NCBI GenBank assembly: GCA_944381615.1
Contig: CALWLT010000007.1
Location: 16,251-80,250, forward strand
From: an uncultured Lachnospiraceae bacterium
GTDB taxonomy: Bacteria; Bacillota; Clostridia; Lachnospirales; Lachnospiraceae
Direction: 5' to 3'
Length of the DNA stretch: 64,000 bases
Below, piece by piece: positions 8,394 through 16,894 of this stretch; position 1 is the stretch's first letter, and every line of letters begins with the position of its first letter. The notes below the pieces were generated by a model. The model searched no databases and had not been told where the DNA came from. It was given only the letters and a program-made list of their open reading frames with translations. A program made the translations under genes and the position numbers.

Positions 8394-9474
8394 GGCTGCG
8401 GTAGAGATCCATCGCTTCGCTCAGGTTGGAAGCGGCTCCCTCCTCCAGTATCTTCCGAAGCTCTTCCAGTTTGTCCGGAACCAGAAATTCCTTCCCCAGA
8501 TACGTCTCATACGTGTCTGTGATAAACAGACGCTTTTCCTTGACCATCGTCTCCGTGCGGCGCAGGCGCTCCTTCGCCTCCTCCTGCGATTCGGCGAGAT
8601 CCTCCAGCTTCTGGCGGCTGTTCCCCGTAATCTCGTCCGTAATGATGGTCCTTGTTACATTTTCAAACGTGTTCAGCGCTTCCTTCTTTTTCTGCCCGAG
8701 CTGTTCCATGTCCTGATTCATCTGGGCGATCTCGTCGTCATATTTTTCCAGATTATACGCCGACTCATTGCGATCCCTGCGGATAGAAGCGGTAATAACC
8801 CGGATCTTGCGGTTATTGGCGGCGATCAGGCTGCGGATACTCCGCCCTTCGCGCAGCGCGCTGAGATGGCGATCCTTCGTCGCGTTCCCCACGAGAACAT
8901 AGATCCCGCCGAAAATCAGCACCGCCGCGCCGTAAATCAGCGCCAGATGCAGCGTCCTCCCCTCCGGCAGCATCAGATATACGCCGTAGGGAATCAGAAG
9001 GAAACAGACGGCAAACGTCAGAAGAAAGGTCAGAACTTCCCTGAACCCTCTGGGAAAATACAGCGAATAGTAGAAGCCGCTGCCGCAGAAAAACGGGACG
9101 TGCTGCGACTGGAACAGCGTCCGCATCCGCACGCGCAGCTCCCGGTTATAATCGCAAAGCTCCTGCGTCTCCTCGCGGATTCGATCGCGGATTCCCTGAT
9201 TCTTCGCCTTCTCCCGCCGCGCGCGCGTTTTCTTCAGCTTGTCCTGCAGCTTTCCGATCTCGCTGTCATAGCTCTTCTCAATCTCCTCACGGCGCTTCTG
9301 AACCGTAGAGCTGACCGTATCGCTGACCGCCTTCTTCTCCGCATCCAGGAGGCGCGAAAGACGCGCCTCCTCCTGCTGCAGCTTCGTCTCCTCCTTCGTC
9401 AGGTCCGAGAGCTCTAAAACCGCCTGTCTTGCATCCTCCAGAAATGACCTGAAATCCGTTATCGTCTGTGCCAT
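8377..9474 (-). CDS. Coiled-coil protein with two membrane helices, unknown function
   Basis: A 365-residue protein I do not recognise. Residues about 1-115 are charged coiled coil (KEETKLQQEEARLSRLL...). Then comes a hydrophobic hairpin of two helices (about 145-170 FLLTFAVCFLLIPYGVYLML, and 178-198 LALIYGAAVLIFGGIYVLVG). A second coiled-coil part fills 215-330. No catalytic motif is visible. The layout is that of a scaffold or membrane-shaping protein. It starts 24 bp after the CofE-like gene and is probably co-transcribed with it. Its own terminator overlaps its stop. Confidence 0.65.
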   Translation of the reverse strand: MAQTITDFRSFLEDARQAVLELSDLTKEETKLQQEEARLSRLLDAEKKAVSDTVSSTVQKRREEIEKSYDSEIGKLQDKLKKTRARREKAKNQGIRDRIREETQELCDYNRELRVRMRTLFQSQHVPFFCGSGFYYSLYFPRGFREVLTFLLTFAVCFLLIPYGVYLMLPEGRTLHLALIYGAAVLIFGGIYVLVGNATKDRHLSALREGRSIRSLIAANNRKIRVITASIRRDRNESAYNLEKYDDEIAQMNQDMEQLGQKKKEALNTFENVTRTIITDEITGNSRQKLEDLAESQEEAKERLRRTETMVKEKRLFITDTYETYLGKEFLVPDKLEELRKILEEGAASNLSEAMDLYRSRRAAR

Positions 9475-9498
9475 TGCTACCTCCCGGAGCCGCCCTCA

Positions 9499-10698
9499 CT
9501 ACTTTGTATAATTATCAAAATAGCCCTGAATCAGCACAATCGGCGTTCCCTTGTCGCCGCTGCCCGAGGTCAGATCCGCGAGCGATCCGATCAGATCCGT
9601 CAGCCGTCTCGGCGTCGTCCCCTGCGAAACCATATTTCCCGTCAGGTTTTCCGCTTTCTCATCTTTCTTCCGGATATAAGCCGAGATCGCGTCCTGCAGC
9701 GCCTCGCCGGACAGATGGGCGAAATCATTGTCTGCCAGGTATTTCAGCTTTACCTCATTCGGAGTTCCCTCCAGCCCTTCCGTGTAGGCCGGGGAAACCA
9801 CCGGATCCGCCAGCTCCCAGATCTTGCCCGCCGGATCCTTAAACGCGCCGTCGCCGTAGACCATGACCTCGATCCGGCGTCCGGTCGCCTCCTTCAGCTT
9901 TTCCTGTACGCCCTTCACAAACTCCGCGCAGTGAATCGGGAACAGCTTGACCGATTCCTCCGTCGCCTTGTTGGAACCCAGAAGGCCGTAGCGATCGTTG
10001 TAGCCGCTTCCGTCCACGCTCTCTGTCAGGATCTCGTCCAGCGAATACACCTTCTTCGCCCCCGCCTTTAACAGATGCTTCTTCGTCCGCGCCCGCGTGT
10101 GAATATCGCAGTTTAAAACGCTCTTCGTATAGCTTAAAATCGCCCGCGGGTTGTTGGCAAACAGGATCTCTACCTCCGTCCCGCAGTCCTCGATCAGCTT
10201 CTTATAATATTCCACGTAATCCACGCCGGTAAACGGATGTTTCTCATATCCAAACAGCCGGCGGTACTCCGGCTCCGTCAGCACGTCGCTCCACGGATTC
10301 ACGCCGCTCTCATCCAGCGCTTCCTCGGAAATCAGATGGTTGCCCACCTCGTCGGCCGGATAGCTGAGCATCAGGATCATCCGGCGGCAGCCCTTGGCGA
10401 TTCCCTTCAGGCAGATGGCAAAGCGGTTCCGGCTCAGGATCGGAAAAATCACGCCGACCGTATCGTCGCCGAATTTATTCCGGATATCCGCCGCAATCTG
10501 ATCCGTCGTGGCATAATTCCCCTGCGCGCGCGCCACAACCGCCTCCGTAACGGCCACGACGTCCCGATCGCGCAGCTCAAAGCCCTCGCTTTCTGCCGCT
10601 CTCAGCACGGAATCAGCCACAATCTGAACCAGATCGTCTCCCTGGCGGATAATCGGCGCGCGCACGCCGCGGGATACGGTTCCAATGTATCTCTCCAT
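9499..10698 (-). CDS. Coenzyme F420-0:L-glutamate ligase (CofE)-family protein
   Basis: A 399-residue protein related to CofE, the GTP-dependent enzyme that adds glutamate to F420-0. Clostridial members are longer than archaeal CofE (about 250 residues) and have no proven role. Visible segments are RDVVAVTEAVVARAQGNYATTDQIA (about 42-66), HTRARTKKHLLKAGAKK and VMVYGDGAFKDPAGKIWELADP. No other F420-pathway gene is in the window, so a different acyl or glutamyl acceptor is likely. The start at ATG 10698 follows a GGGGGAAG site. The upstream in-frame extension lacks support. Confidence 0.72.
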   Translation of the reverse strand: MERYIGTVSRGVRAPIIRQGDDLVQIVADSVLRAAESEGFELRDRDVVAVTEAVVARAQGNYATTDQIAADIRNKFGDDTVGVIFPILSRNRFAICLKGIAKGCRRMILMLSYPADEVGNHLISEEALDESGVNPWSDVLTEPEYRRLFGYEKHPFTGVDYVEYYKKLIEDCGTEVEILFANNPRAILSYTKSVLNCDIHTRARTKKHLLKAGAKKVYSLDEILTESVDGSGYNDRYGLLGSNKATEESVKLFPIHCAEFVKGVQEKLKEATGRRIEVMVYGDGAFKDPAGKIWELADPVVSPAYTEGLEGTPNEVKLKYLADNDFAHLSGEALQDAISAYIRKKDEKAENLTGNMVSQGTTPRRLTDLIGSLADLTSGSGDKGTPIVLIQGYFDNYTK

Positions 10699-10824
10699 TT
10701 TGTTCTTCCCCCATCTTCCTCTTTCGCATACGGTCCCGGCCGCTCTGCCCGCGTTCCGGCAGGTATCTCCGGACGCGCTTTCCCGCCTTTGCCGTATGAA
10801 ATAATTCTGTGCCATACACAGATA

Positions 10825-10853
10825 ACTCTACCATATTTTCAGAAGCTTGTCAC
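10825..10853 (-). promoter_or_regulatory. Promoter of the CofE-like gene
   Basis: Minus-strand hexamers GTGACA (10848-10853) and TAGAGT (10825-10830) are 17 bp apart. The remaining leader to ATG 10698 is about 120 nt, with no recognised riboswitch. Confidence 0.5.
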
Positions 10854-10885
10854 TCTTTTTACCGGACATCCGCCCCATTCTTTCC

Positions 10886-11152
10886 TCATTCTTCCAGAAC
10901 CTGGATTTCCAGATAATCAAAATCAATCGGCTCGATAAAATGATCCTGCGTAAAGCGGGCCCGATCATGGCGCTTAAATTCCTCGACGGTCTTGTCCAGC
11001 CAGACCGGGTGGCCCAGATCGAACGCATAGCACAGCTGATCCAGCGCGTCCAGCACCATCGCCGTGCGCGACATGGCATAATTCCCGTTTTCAATTACCT
11101 GATCCCGAATCAGATGATTGTCCCGGACAATTTTTCCCCAGAGACGAAACAT
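10886..11152 (-). CDS. Small conserved-looking hypothetical protein (88 aa)
   Basis: An 88-residue acidic protein starting MFRLWGKIVRDNHLIRDQVI. Aromatic and His residues are spread along it, and it ends LEIQVLEE. I do not recognise the family. The start is fixed by GGAGGAAGG upstream of ATG 11152; the longer open frame before it is spacer. It lies between the pgi terminator and the CofE-like gene and may form its own unit. Confidence 0.6.
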   Translation of the reverse strand: MFRLWGKIVRDNHLIRDQVIENGNYAMSRTAMVLDALDQLCYAFDLGHPVWLDKTVEEFKRHDRARFTQDHFIEPIDFDYLEIQVLEE

Positions 11153-11208
11153 CGGTTCCTTCCTCCTTTTTGGCGGCCTGCCGGCCGCCGGACTGTTTCC
11201 GGTACGGC

Positions 11209-11241
11209 AAAAGGGAGACGCGCCCTGCCGGCCGCTCTCCC
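11209..11241 (-). terminator. Intrinsic terminator after pgi
   Basis: On the minus strand GGGAGA (11241-11236) pairs with TCTCCC (11218-11213), with further GC pairs inside, followed by TTTT at 11212-11209. It lies 75 bp after the pgi stop. Confidence 0.65.
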
Positions 11242-11315
11242 TCCCGCCGCATCTGTCTGTTGAATTTTCACGGGCCGTCTTCACGGCCTCTTTCCCGCCC
11301 TTCGCAGGCCGTTTC

Positions 11316-12665
11316 CTACAGCCGCTTTAAAAGCCTTTCTCTGGCCTCCTCGTAACCGGGTTTCCCCAGAAGCGCGAACATATTCTTCTTATAGCTCTCC
11401 ACGCCGGGCTGATTAAACGGATTTACGCCCAGCAGGTAGCCGCTCACGCCGCAGGCAAACTCAAAGAAATAGAACAGCTGGCCCAGGCTACGGGCATCCA
11501 TCGCCGGGATTGTTACCTTCAGGTTAGGAACGCATCCGTCCGTGTGCGCCAGGATCGTCCCGTTCATGGCGCTCTTATTGACAAAATCGACGCTCTTTCC
11601 CGCCAGGTAATTCATCCCATCCGTGTCGACCGCCTCCTCTTCCAGAAGGATCTCGGCCGGGGACTCTTCTACCTCCAGAACCGTCTCAAACATAATCCGG
11701 GCACCATCCTGAATGAACTGCCCCATCGAATGCAGATCCGTCGTCAGATCCACGGAAGCCGGATAAATGCCCCGCTGATCCTTTCCCTCGCTCTCGCCGA
11801 ACAGCTGCTTCCACCACTCGGACACATAATGCAGGCTGGGCTCATAGTTGGCGACAATCTCCACATTTTTTCCCTTCCGGAGAAGGATGTTGCGCGCCGC
11901 GGCATACAGAAGAGCCGGATTTTCCTCGTAGGGGGTCTCCAGCGCCTTCTTCCGGCCCTCGGCCGCCCCCTCCATTAACGCCGTGATATCCGCGCCGCTG
12001 ACCGCAATCGGAAGCAGGCCCACGGCCGTCAGCACCGAATAGCGGCCGCCCACGTCGTCCGGCACGACAAACGTCTCATAGCCTTCCTCGTCCGCCAGGT
12101 GCTTTAACGCTCCCTTTTCCCGATCCGTCGTGGCATAAATGCGCTTTGCCGCCTCTTCTTTTCCGTATTTTTCGATCAGCAGTTTCTTAAATACGCGGAA
12201 CGCAATCGCCGGCTCCGTCGTCGTGCCGGATTTGGAAATAATATTAATGGAAAAATCCTTTCCTTCCAGCAGATCCTGCAGATCCCGCATGTATTTGCTG
12301 CTGATGCTGTTGCCCACAAAATAAATCTCCGGCGTCTTCCGCTTTCCGGCGGGCAGGTTATTATAAAAGCTATGGGACAGGAACTCGATCGCGGCCCTTG
12401 CTCCGAGATAAGAGCCGCCGATTCCGATTACCAGAAGCACCTGCGAATCCTTCTGAATCTTTTCGGCCGCCTTCCTGATCCGCGCAAACTCCTCCCGGTC
12501 ATAATCCGCCGGAAGGTCAATCCAGCCCAGGAAATCGCTGCCGGCCCCGGTCCGGTCAACCAGCGTATTTCTGGCCGTAATCACACTGGCCTTCAGGTTT
12601 TCCATCTCCTCCTGACGGATAAACGCGGCTGCTCTGGAATAATCAAAGCTCACTTCTCTTCCCAT
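11316..12665 (-). CDS. pgi: Glucose-6-phosphate isomerase
   Basis: 449 residues, the length of the short bacterial enzyme, which interconverts glucose-6-phosphate and fructose-6-phosphate. Clear segments are [18 protein letters not shown] (about 76-93), the signature [19 protein letters not shown] (about 140-158), [20 protein letters not shown] (about 282-301, with the catalytic Glu), and the C-terminal [17 protein letters not shown] with the active-site Lys. AAGGAGACGAG precedes the ATG. It is a single-gene unit with its own promoter and terminator. Confidence 0.95.
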   Translation of the reverse strand: MGREVSFDYSRAAAFIRQEEMENLKASVITARNTLVDRTGAGSDFLGWIDLPADYDREEFARIRKAAEKIQKDSQVLLVIGIGGSYLGARAAIEFLSHSFYNNLPAGKRKTPEIYFVGNSISSKYMRDLQDLLEGKDFSINIISKSGTTTEPAIAFRVFKKLLIEKYGKEEAAKRIYATTDREKGALKHLADEEGYETFVVPDDVGGRYSVLTAVGLLPIAVSGADITALMEGAAEGRKKALETPYEENPALLYAAARNILLRKGKNVEIVANYEPSLHYVSEWWKQLFGESEGKDQRGIYPASVDLTTDLHSMGQFIQDGARIMFETVLEVEESPAEILLEEEAVDTDGMNYLAGKSVDFVNKSAMNGTILAHTDGCVPNLKVTIPAMDARSLGQLFYFFEFACGVSGYLLGVNPFNQPGVESYKKNMFALLGKPGYEEARERLLKRL

Positions 12666-12749
12666 TCTTCTCGTCTCCTTTTTCTTCTTCGCGCCGCCCG
12701 GACGGCGGCGGCTACGGTTGACAAAAAATAATCAATGCTGTTCGCCTTT

Positions 12750-12778
12750 ATTATAACAATCCTCTTTTCAAACCGCAA
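12750..12778 (-). promoter_or_regulatory. pgi: pgi promoter
   Basis: Minus-strand TTGCGG (12773-12778) and TATAAT (12750-12755) with a 17-bp spacer, about 85 nt before the start codon. The rest of the gap up to 12897 is a GC-rich stretch with imprecise GCGCGCCYGG repeats. Confidence 0.6.
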
Positions 12779-12897
12779 CCGCTTTCCGCTCCCTTTTGCA
12801 CGCCCGGCTTATCTGCCCAACTTGCGCGCCCGGTTCACACGCCCGGCTTGCGCGCCTGGTTTGCGTGCGTCCACGAAGCCGCCGCTTCCCGCCGCCG

Positions 12898-13974
12898 TCA
12901 GGAGCCGGAAAAATACTCCCGCATAATCTCGCCCAGCAGCTTGGCCTCCTCGCTGCTCAGATTCCTGGTCCAGTCCGTCCCGTCCCGGCCCCGATCGCGG
13001 CTGGCCGCAATCTGATCCAGGCTCTGGCGCAGATAATCGAGATTGCGTCTGGCATGATCCGGCTGCCGCTCTGCCGTCCCGTCGTGTCCTTCCACCCCGT
13101 CCCGCGGCATATCTGCCTGGACGGCCGACCGCGCCCGGGCGCGGTCGGCTTTTTCTCTCTGCACCGTCCCGCGATAGGAACTTTCCGTTTCTTCCGGACG
13201 ATCCGCTTCTTCCTCTTTCATGCTGCGCACGGTGCGCAAAAGTTCCTCCGCTTTGGAGCTGCGGCCGCGCAGCGGCCGCACGACGCAGCGCCCGGCCGTC
13301 TCGCCCCCGCTCTGTCCCGCTCCTTCTTCCTGCAGGCGTCTTCCTTCTTCCTCGTGGACCAGCCCGTCCCGAATCTCGTTTTCCCGGATCAGCCGCTCCC
13401 GGTCCCGGACGGCCTGTCCGCTCTTTCCGGAACCCGCCGGTTCGCGTCCCGCAGCCCCTTCCCGGGCCGCCCGCACAAAAACAGAATTATCCACATACTC
13501 TAAAAGGACCGTCTCCAGCTGCTGCTTTTTCTGGCCAATCTGAGCGCTGCAGTCTACGAAAGCCAGAAAAAGCCCGCCCAGCACCGCCGCCGTCGCATAC
13601 AGCACAATGTAATAGGAATCCAGGCGATACCAGTAGGAGAAAAACGATCCCAGCCCGCCGGCAAACAGCCCCAGAAGAATCATCTGAAACGACAGGCTGT
13701 TCCACTGCTCCAGCGAAAGATGCATAAAGCGGAAACCGTATATCAGCTTGTCCAGATATGCCTGCGTATTCACAATGTTCTGATTCAGCCGGTATGTATT
13801 TTCTACTTTCTGCTTCAGTATTTTCAGATTCTTATTGCGGGTCATCGCCATGTTTTCCGTTTCTTTCAGCAATCTTTTGTAGAGGCTTTGTGTGATCAGC
13901 TTGCTGACTAGGCCGACGAGGCCGATTGCCGCAAGGACCGACAACGCTTTTCCTGTCTGTAAAAACTCCAGCAT
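12898..13974 (-). CDS. Membrane protein with charged cytoplasmic tail, unknown function
   Basis: 358 residues. Hydrophobic helices are at about 11-30 (LSVLAAIGLVGLVSKLITQSL), 94-115 (QMILLGLFAGGLGSFFSYWY) and 120-140 (YYIVLYATAAVLGGLFLAFV). A Lys/Asn-rich loop (about 36-75) lies between the first two. From about residue 165 on the chain is Arg/Glu-rich low complexity, so it probably varies quickly. No enzyme motif is visible. The ATG follows AAAGGGGAG, and a TATAAT at 14016-14021 could be its -10. I do not know its function. Confidence 0.6.
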   Translation of the reverse strand: MLEFLQTGKALSVLAAIGLVGLVSKLITQSLYKRLLKETENMAMTRNKNLKILKQKVENTYRLNQNIVNTQAYLDKLIYGFRFMHLSLEQWNSLSFQMILLGLFAGGLGSFFSYWYRLDSYYIVLYATAAVLGGLFLAFVDCSAQIGQKKQQLETVLLEYVDNSVFVRAAREGAAGREPAGSGKSGQAVRDRERLIRENEIRDGLVHEEEGRRLQEEGAGQSGGETAGRCVVRPLRGRSSKAEELLRTVRSMKEEEADRPEETESSYRGTVQREKADRARARSAVQADMPRDGVEGHDGTAERQPDHARRNLDYLRQSLDQIAASRDRGRDGTDWTRNLSSEEAKLLGEIMREYFSGS

Positions 13975-14150
13975 AAAAAGCTCCCCTTTCTCTCCGGATT
14001 TTTCGGATGGCTTTTATTATAGCCGTCCGCATCCGCTTTGGGAAGATGAGAAAGGGGAAAATCGTTCGTCAAATTCTGCCTTAATTCGATTGTAAAGCGC
14101 GCCCTGATCCACATTCTGAAGGCCCGCCGAAGAGGCGTTTCCTTCTTCTT

Positions 14151-14843
14151 TTAATAACGGGATATCATTTCCAGGATCAGACGGACGCTGTGCCGGATCG
14201 CCTCCGCCTCGAACACCGCGTAGTCCATCCCGGCGCTGTCATCCGCTTTGTCAGAGATCGCGCGGATAATCAGAAACGGAATTCCGTTCAGATACGCCGC
14301 CTGCGCGATGGCCGCCCCTTCCATCTCGGTGCAGCTTCCCCCGAACTGTTCAATCAGCCACTCTTTTTTAGCCTTATCGGAAATAAACTGATCGCCGCTT
14401 ACCACGCGCCCCGTAAAAGTCTGAATTTCCGGATTAACCGCCCCGTTGCACTCCTTTGCCAGCTCAATCAGTTTCCCGTCCGCCTGAAACGAAAATGTCT
14501 CCACCCGGGGAATCTGCCCGACCGGATACCCGAATCCGCTGGCGTCCATGTCGTGCTGTACCGCGTCGGTCGAGAGCACAATATCCCCGATGTTAATCTC
14601 CGCTCTCAGGGAGCCGGCGATTCCCGTATTAATTACCGCGCTGACCGCAAAGCGGTCCGCCAGAATCTGCGTGCAGATTCCCGCATTGACTTTTCCGATC
14701 CCCGAGCGCACGACAACCGCTTCCCGGCCCCCGATCCGGCCGCGGTAAAAATCCATCCCGGCTACGGTCGTCACGGAAACCTCCGTCATCTCTTCCTTGA
14801 TTTTTGCAACCTCTTCATCCATTGCCCCGATAATTCCAAGCAT
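14151..14843 (-). CDS. mtnN: 5'-methylthioadenosine/S-adenosylhomocysteine nucleosidase
   Basis: A 230-residue enzyme that cleaves MTA and SAH to adenine plus the thioribose, recycling methyl-cycle by-products. It has the family start MLGIIGAMDEEV with the catalytic Glu12, the VVVRSGIGKVNAG segment, NTGIAGSL, and TEMEGAAIAQAA (about 170-181), with the substrate Glu pair and RAISDKADD carrying the catalytic Asp. It is divergently transcribed from the TSCPD gene. Their promoters share one -35 region. Confidence 0.95.
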   Translation of the reverse strand: MLGIIGAMDEEVAKIKEEMTEVSVTTVAGMDFYRGRIGGREAVVVRSGIGKVNAGICTQILADRFAVSAVINTGIAGSLRAEINIGDIVLSTDAVQHDMDASGFGYPVGQIPRVETFSFQADGKLIELAKECNGAVNPEIQTFTGRVVSGDQFISDKAKKEWLIEQFGGSCTEMEGAAIAQAAYLNGIPFLIIRAISDKADDSAGMDYAVFEAEAIRHSVRLILEMISRY

Positions 14844-14896
14844 CGTCCTGTTCCTCCGTTTCTGTTTCGCCTGTTTTCCGGTTTCTTTCTGCCAGG

Positions 14897-14925
14897 ATTA
14901 TAAAGTATTTTCCCGCGCTTGACAA
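14897..14925 (-). promoter_or_regulatory. mtnN: mtnN promoter
   Basis: Minus-strand TTGTCA (14920-14925) and TATAAT (14897-14902) with a 17-bp spacer. The -35 overlaps the -35 of the opposite promoter by five bases. Confidence 0.7.
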
Positions 14926-14948
14926 CACCTTTCCCCTGAGGCTATAAT
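14919..14948 (+). promoter_or_regulatory. Promoter of the TSCPD gene
   Basis: Plus-strand TTGACA (14919-14924) and TATAAT (14943-14948), both consensus, with an 18-bp spacer. It is back to back with the mtnN promoter. Confidence 0.75.
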
Positions 14949-14986
14949 CATTCTCAATGAAGATCTGGTTTTGGAGGTAGTAGAAA

Positions 14987-15244
14987 ATGACATATAAAAC
15001 ACAGGGCGTCTGTTCCCGTGAAATCAGCTTTGAAGTAGAAGATAACAAATTAAAAAATGTGCGCTTCGTCGGCGGATGCTCCGGCAACACGCAGGGCGTT
15101 TCCCGCCTCGTAGAGGGAATGGACATCGACGAGGTCATCGCCCGCACGGAGGGGATCCACTGCGGGTTCCGCCCCACATCCTGCCCGGATCAGCTGGCCC
15201 GGGCGCTCAGAAGCTACAAGGCCGCCCAGGAAAGCGAAACTTAA
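14987..15244 (+). CDS. TIGR03905-type TSCPD domain protein
   Basis: An 85-residue protein made entirely of a TSCPD domain, named for the TSCPDQLARAL motif seen at residues 64-74. Cys residues sit at CSR (about 9), GGCSGN (about 29) and HCGF (about 59). The domain also occurs at the C-terminus of some ribonucleotide reductases. The stand-alone form is widespread in clostridia and its role is unknown; a metal or Fe-S site is plausible from the Cys pattern. GGAGGT lies 8 nt before the ATG. The divergent link to mtnN might point to sulfur or methyl metabolism, which is inference. Confidence 0.82.
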   Translation: MTYKTQGVCSREISFEVEDNKLKNVRFVGGCSGNTQGVSRLVEGMDIDEVIARTEGIHCGFRPTSCPDQLARALRSYKAAQESET

Positions 15245-15275
15245 TCGCCTTCCCCCGTATCCGGGATGTTGCTTT

Positions 15276-15312
15276 GGCGTACAGGAAAAACGCTTTCTTG
15301 TACGCCTTTTTT
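15276..15312 (+). terminator. Intrinsic terminator after the TSCPD gene
   Basis: An 8-bp stem GGCGTACA (15276-15283) / TGTACGCC (15299-15306) is followed by six T residues, 31 bp after the stop codon. Confidence 0.85.
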
Positions 15313-15322
15313 CACACCAGCC

Positions 15323-15376
15323 GCGCGTTTCGCGCCGGCCACGCGTTTCGCGCCGGCCGCACGTTTCGCGCCGGCC
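15323..15376. repeat. Three tandem 18-bp GC-rich repeats
   Basis: Three head-to-tail copies of NCRCGTTTCGCGCCGGCC at 15323-15340, 15341-15358 and 15359-15376, then decayed GGCCG-containing copies to about 15480. They fill the space between the TSCPD terminator and the end of the secreted-protein gene on the other strand. Confidence 0.8.
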
Positions 15377-15476
15377 GCACTTGTTTCTGCCGCACAGCGG
15401 CCGCCGTTTCTCTGACCGGCCGCTGTTCTCACTCTTATCGGCCGGCCGTGTTTCTCCGGACCGGCCGCGCTCCCTG

Positions 15477-15902
15477 TCAGCCGCTGCAGCGGCTCGCCTG
15501 AAGCGGTTCCGTCCGGCTCGAGACAATCTGCGACTGTCCGCCCGCCCACGCGCAGTGAATTCCCCGAATCCGGTAATACCGCCCGATCTTCTGCCGTTCG
15601 GATACCGCCGTATTCGTCATTCCCGACAGATCCTCCGTCGGAAAATCTTCTTTTTCCGCCCGGTACTCATAACGGGCCACCTCTTTCCAGGATCCATCCT
15701 TCTGCCGGCATTCCAGAACGGCAATATTGACGATCTCCTCGCACTCCTCCTCGGCCAGCGTCTCAATCAGAATCCCCAGCTTTCCGTTTTCCAGGCTGGT
15801 CAGCTCGACCGTCGCCGTTGAAATAATCCGCGCCGGCGGCGCGGCGGCCAGCAGGAATACGGCCGCCGTCAAAAGCGCCGCAATCCTCCCCGCTTTCTTC
15901 AT
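15477..15902 (-). CDS. Small secreted protein, unknown function
   Basis: 141 residues with a clear signal peptide (MKKAGRIAALLTAAVFLLAAAPPA), then a compact domain rich in beta-strand-like segments (LSGM, YYRIRGIHCAWAGG). Only a few Cys residues are present. It starts 13 nt after the stop of the anti-sigma-like gene, with AGGAGG before the ATG, so the two are one operon. The arrangement suggests an exported partner or target of that membrane protein. It resembles small Lachnospiraceae DUF proteins, but I cannot name the family with confidence. Confidence 0.68.
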   Translation of the reverse strand: MKKAGRIAALLTAAVFLLAAAPPARIISTATVELTSLENGKLGILIETLAEEECEEIVNIAVLECRQKDGSWKEVARYEYRAEKEDFPTEDLSGMTNTAVSERQKIGRYYRIRGIHCAWAGGQSQIVSSRTEPLQASRCSG

Positions 15903-15914
15903 TTCTGACTCCTC

Positions 15915-16763
15915 CTAATTCTCCAGATATACGTTTTCCGTAATCTGCCGGAAGATCTCTTCTTCCATTCCCCCGGACAGCTGATAATACGAGTCCCCGT
16001 CTACGATGCACGCGCTGTATTCTTCTCCCGCCTCTGTTTTGACCCGCCGGATGACAATCTCCTTCTTCAGCAGTTCATTATAAACGCTCTCATAATCCAT
16101 CCGATCAGAAATCACATTGACGGAGGTTTCCGCCTCCCGGGTCTGCTGAACCACATGGAAGCGGCGATCGCCGTAGCGGAAATACATGGTAGCGCGGATT
16201 ACCGGATTCTTCACGATCTCCGTCTTCAGATACGTCAGCCGCTCTGGAACATATCCCAGCCTCAGAACCGGTATGCAGGCCTGCCCGGAGATCTCCTGAT
16301 AAGCCTCCTCCAGCCGATCCTCCTCCGGCAGCGTGTCGACATTGCTTAAAAGCATATCATTTTTCAGACTGTCCCGCTGCCTTACGGAATACTGGTAATT
16401 CTTTTTGGCCCCCGCCGTGATCGCCATCCCCAGCATCATCAGCGCGACGGCCGCGGCAACGATTCCAGCTTTCCAGGCAAGCCGGCGCCTCCTGGCCCCG
16501 CGAAAAGAAGAGAGCGGTTTTTCGCTTTCCTTTTCCTCCTCCCGCTCCGTCTGCCGTCCGGCGGCCGTAAGATGCCTCTCTTCGATCGCGTTTACCAGCT
16601 TCTCAAAGCCGCCGTCCGGACTTTGCAGAATTTCCGGATCCTTTACCTCGGTCTGAGCACGCAGAAAATCCCCGAGCAGCCGATCCTCGTCAACGCCGAA
16701 CGCCTCCTTCAGCAGCCGCTCTGCCCCTTCTTCGCTGTTATATGTTTCGTGAGCCCGATCCAC
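15915..16763 (-). CDS. Single-pass membrane protein resembling an anti-sigma factor
   Basis: 282 residues. The acidic N-terminal cytoplasmic half (1-90) contains 'ILQSPDGGFEKLVNAIEE'. A basic stop leads to one transmembrane helix (about 95-115, WKAGIVAAAVALMMLGMAIT), then an extracytoplasmic domain like DUF4367 (FRYGDRRFHVVQQ, DGDSYYQLSGG near the end). This layout is common for ECF anti-sigma factors. An ECF sigma gene lies 1.3 kb away on the same strand with murG between them. Translation starts at GTG 16763 behind AGGAGGG. Confidence 0.7.
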   Translation of the reverse strand: MDRAHETYNSEEGAERLLKEAFGVDEDRLLGDFLRAQTEVKDPEILQSPDGGFEKLVNAIEERHLTAAGRQTEREEEKESEKPLSSFRGARRRRLAWKAGIVAAAVALMMLGMAITAGAKKNYQYSVRQRDSLKNDMLLSNVDTLPEEDRLEEAYQEISGQACIPVLRLGYVPERLTYLKTEIVKNPVIRATMYFRYGDRRFHVVQQTREAETSVNVISDRMDYESVYNELLKKEIVIRRVKTEAGEEYSACIVDGDSYYQLSGGMEEEIFRQITENVYLEN

Positions 16764-16809
16764 GTTTTCCCTCCTGTTGCATCCGTTCCCCCGGCTTCCG
16801 ACTTTGGGG

Positions 16810-16840
16810 TTGACTTTTTATGATTTCTGTTTAGTATACT
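16810..16840 (+). promoter_or_regulatory. murG: murG promoter
   Basis: TTGACT at 16810-16815 and TATACT at 16835-16840. The 19-bp spacing is long; an overlapping TAGTAT at 16832-16837 would give 16 bp. The start codon is 55 nt downstream. Confidence 0.5.
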
Positions 16841-16894
16841 AAATAGATCCTGTTCGGGTCCTGTAAGACGTCTCTTTTGGGAGGAACCTTTATT

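Noticed and set aside
9499..10698. Evidence for coenzyme F420 biosynthesis
   Set aside because: A single CofE-like gene is not enough; such genes are common in F420-free clostridia.
15323..15376. Possible CRISPR array
   Set aside because: Units are directly adjacent 18-bp copies with no unique spacers and no cas genes.
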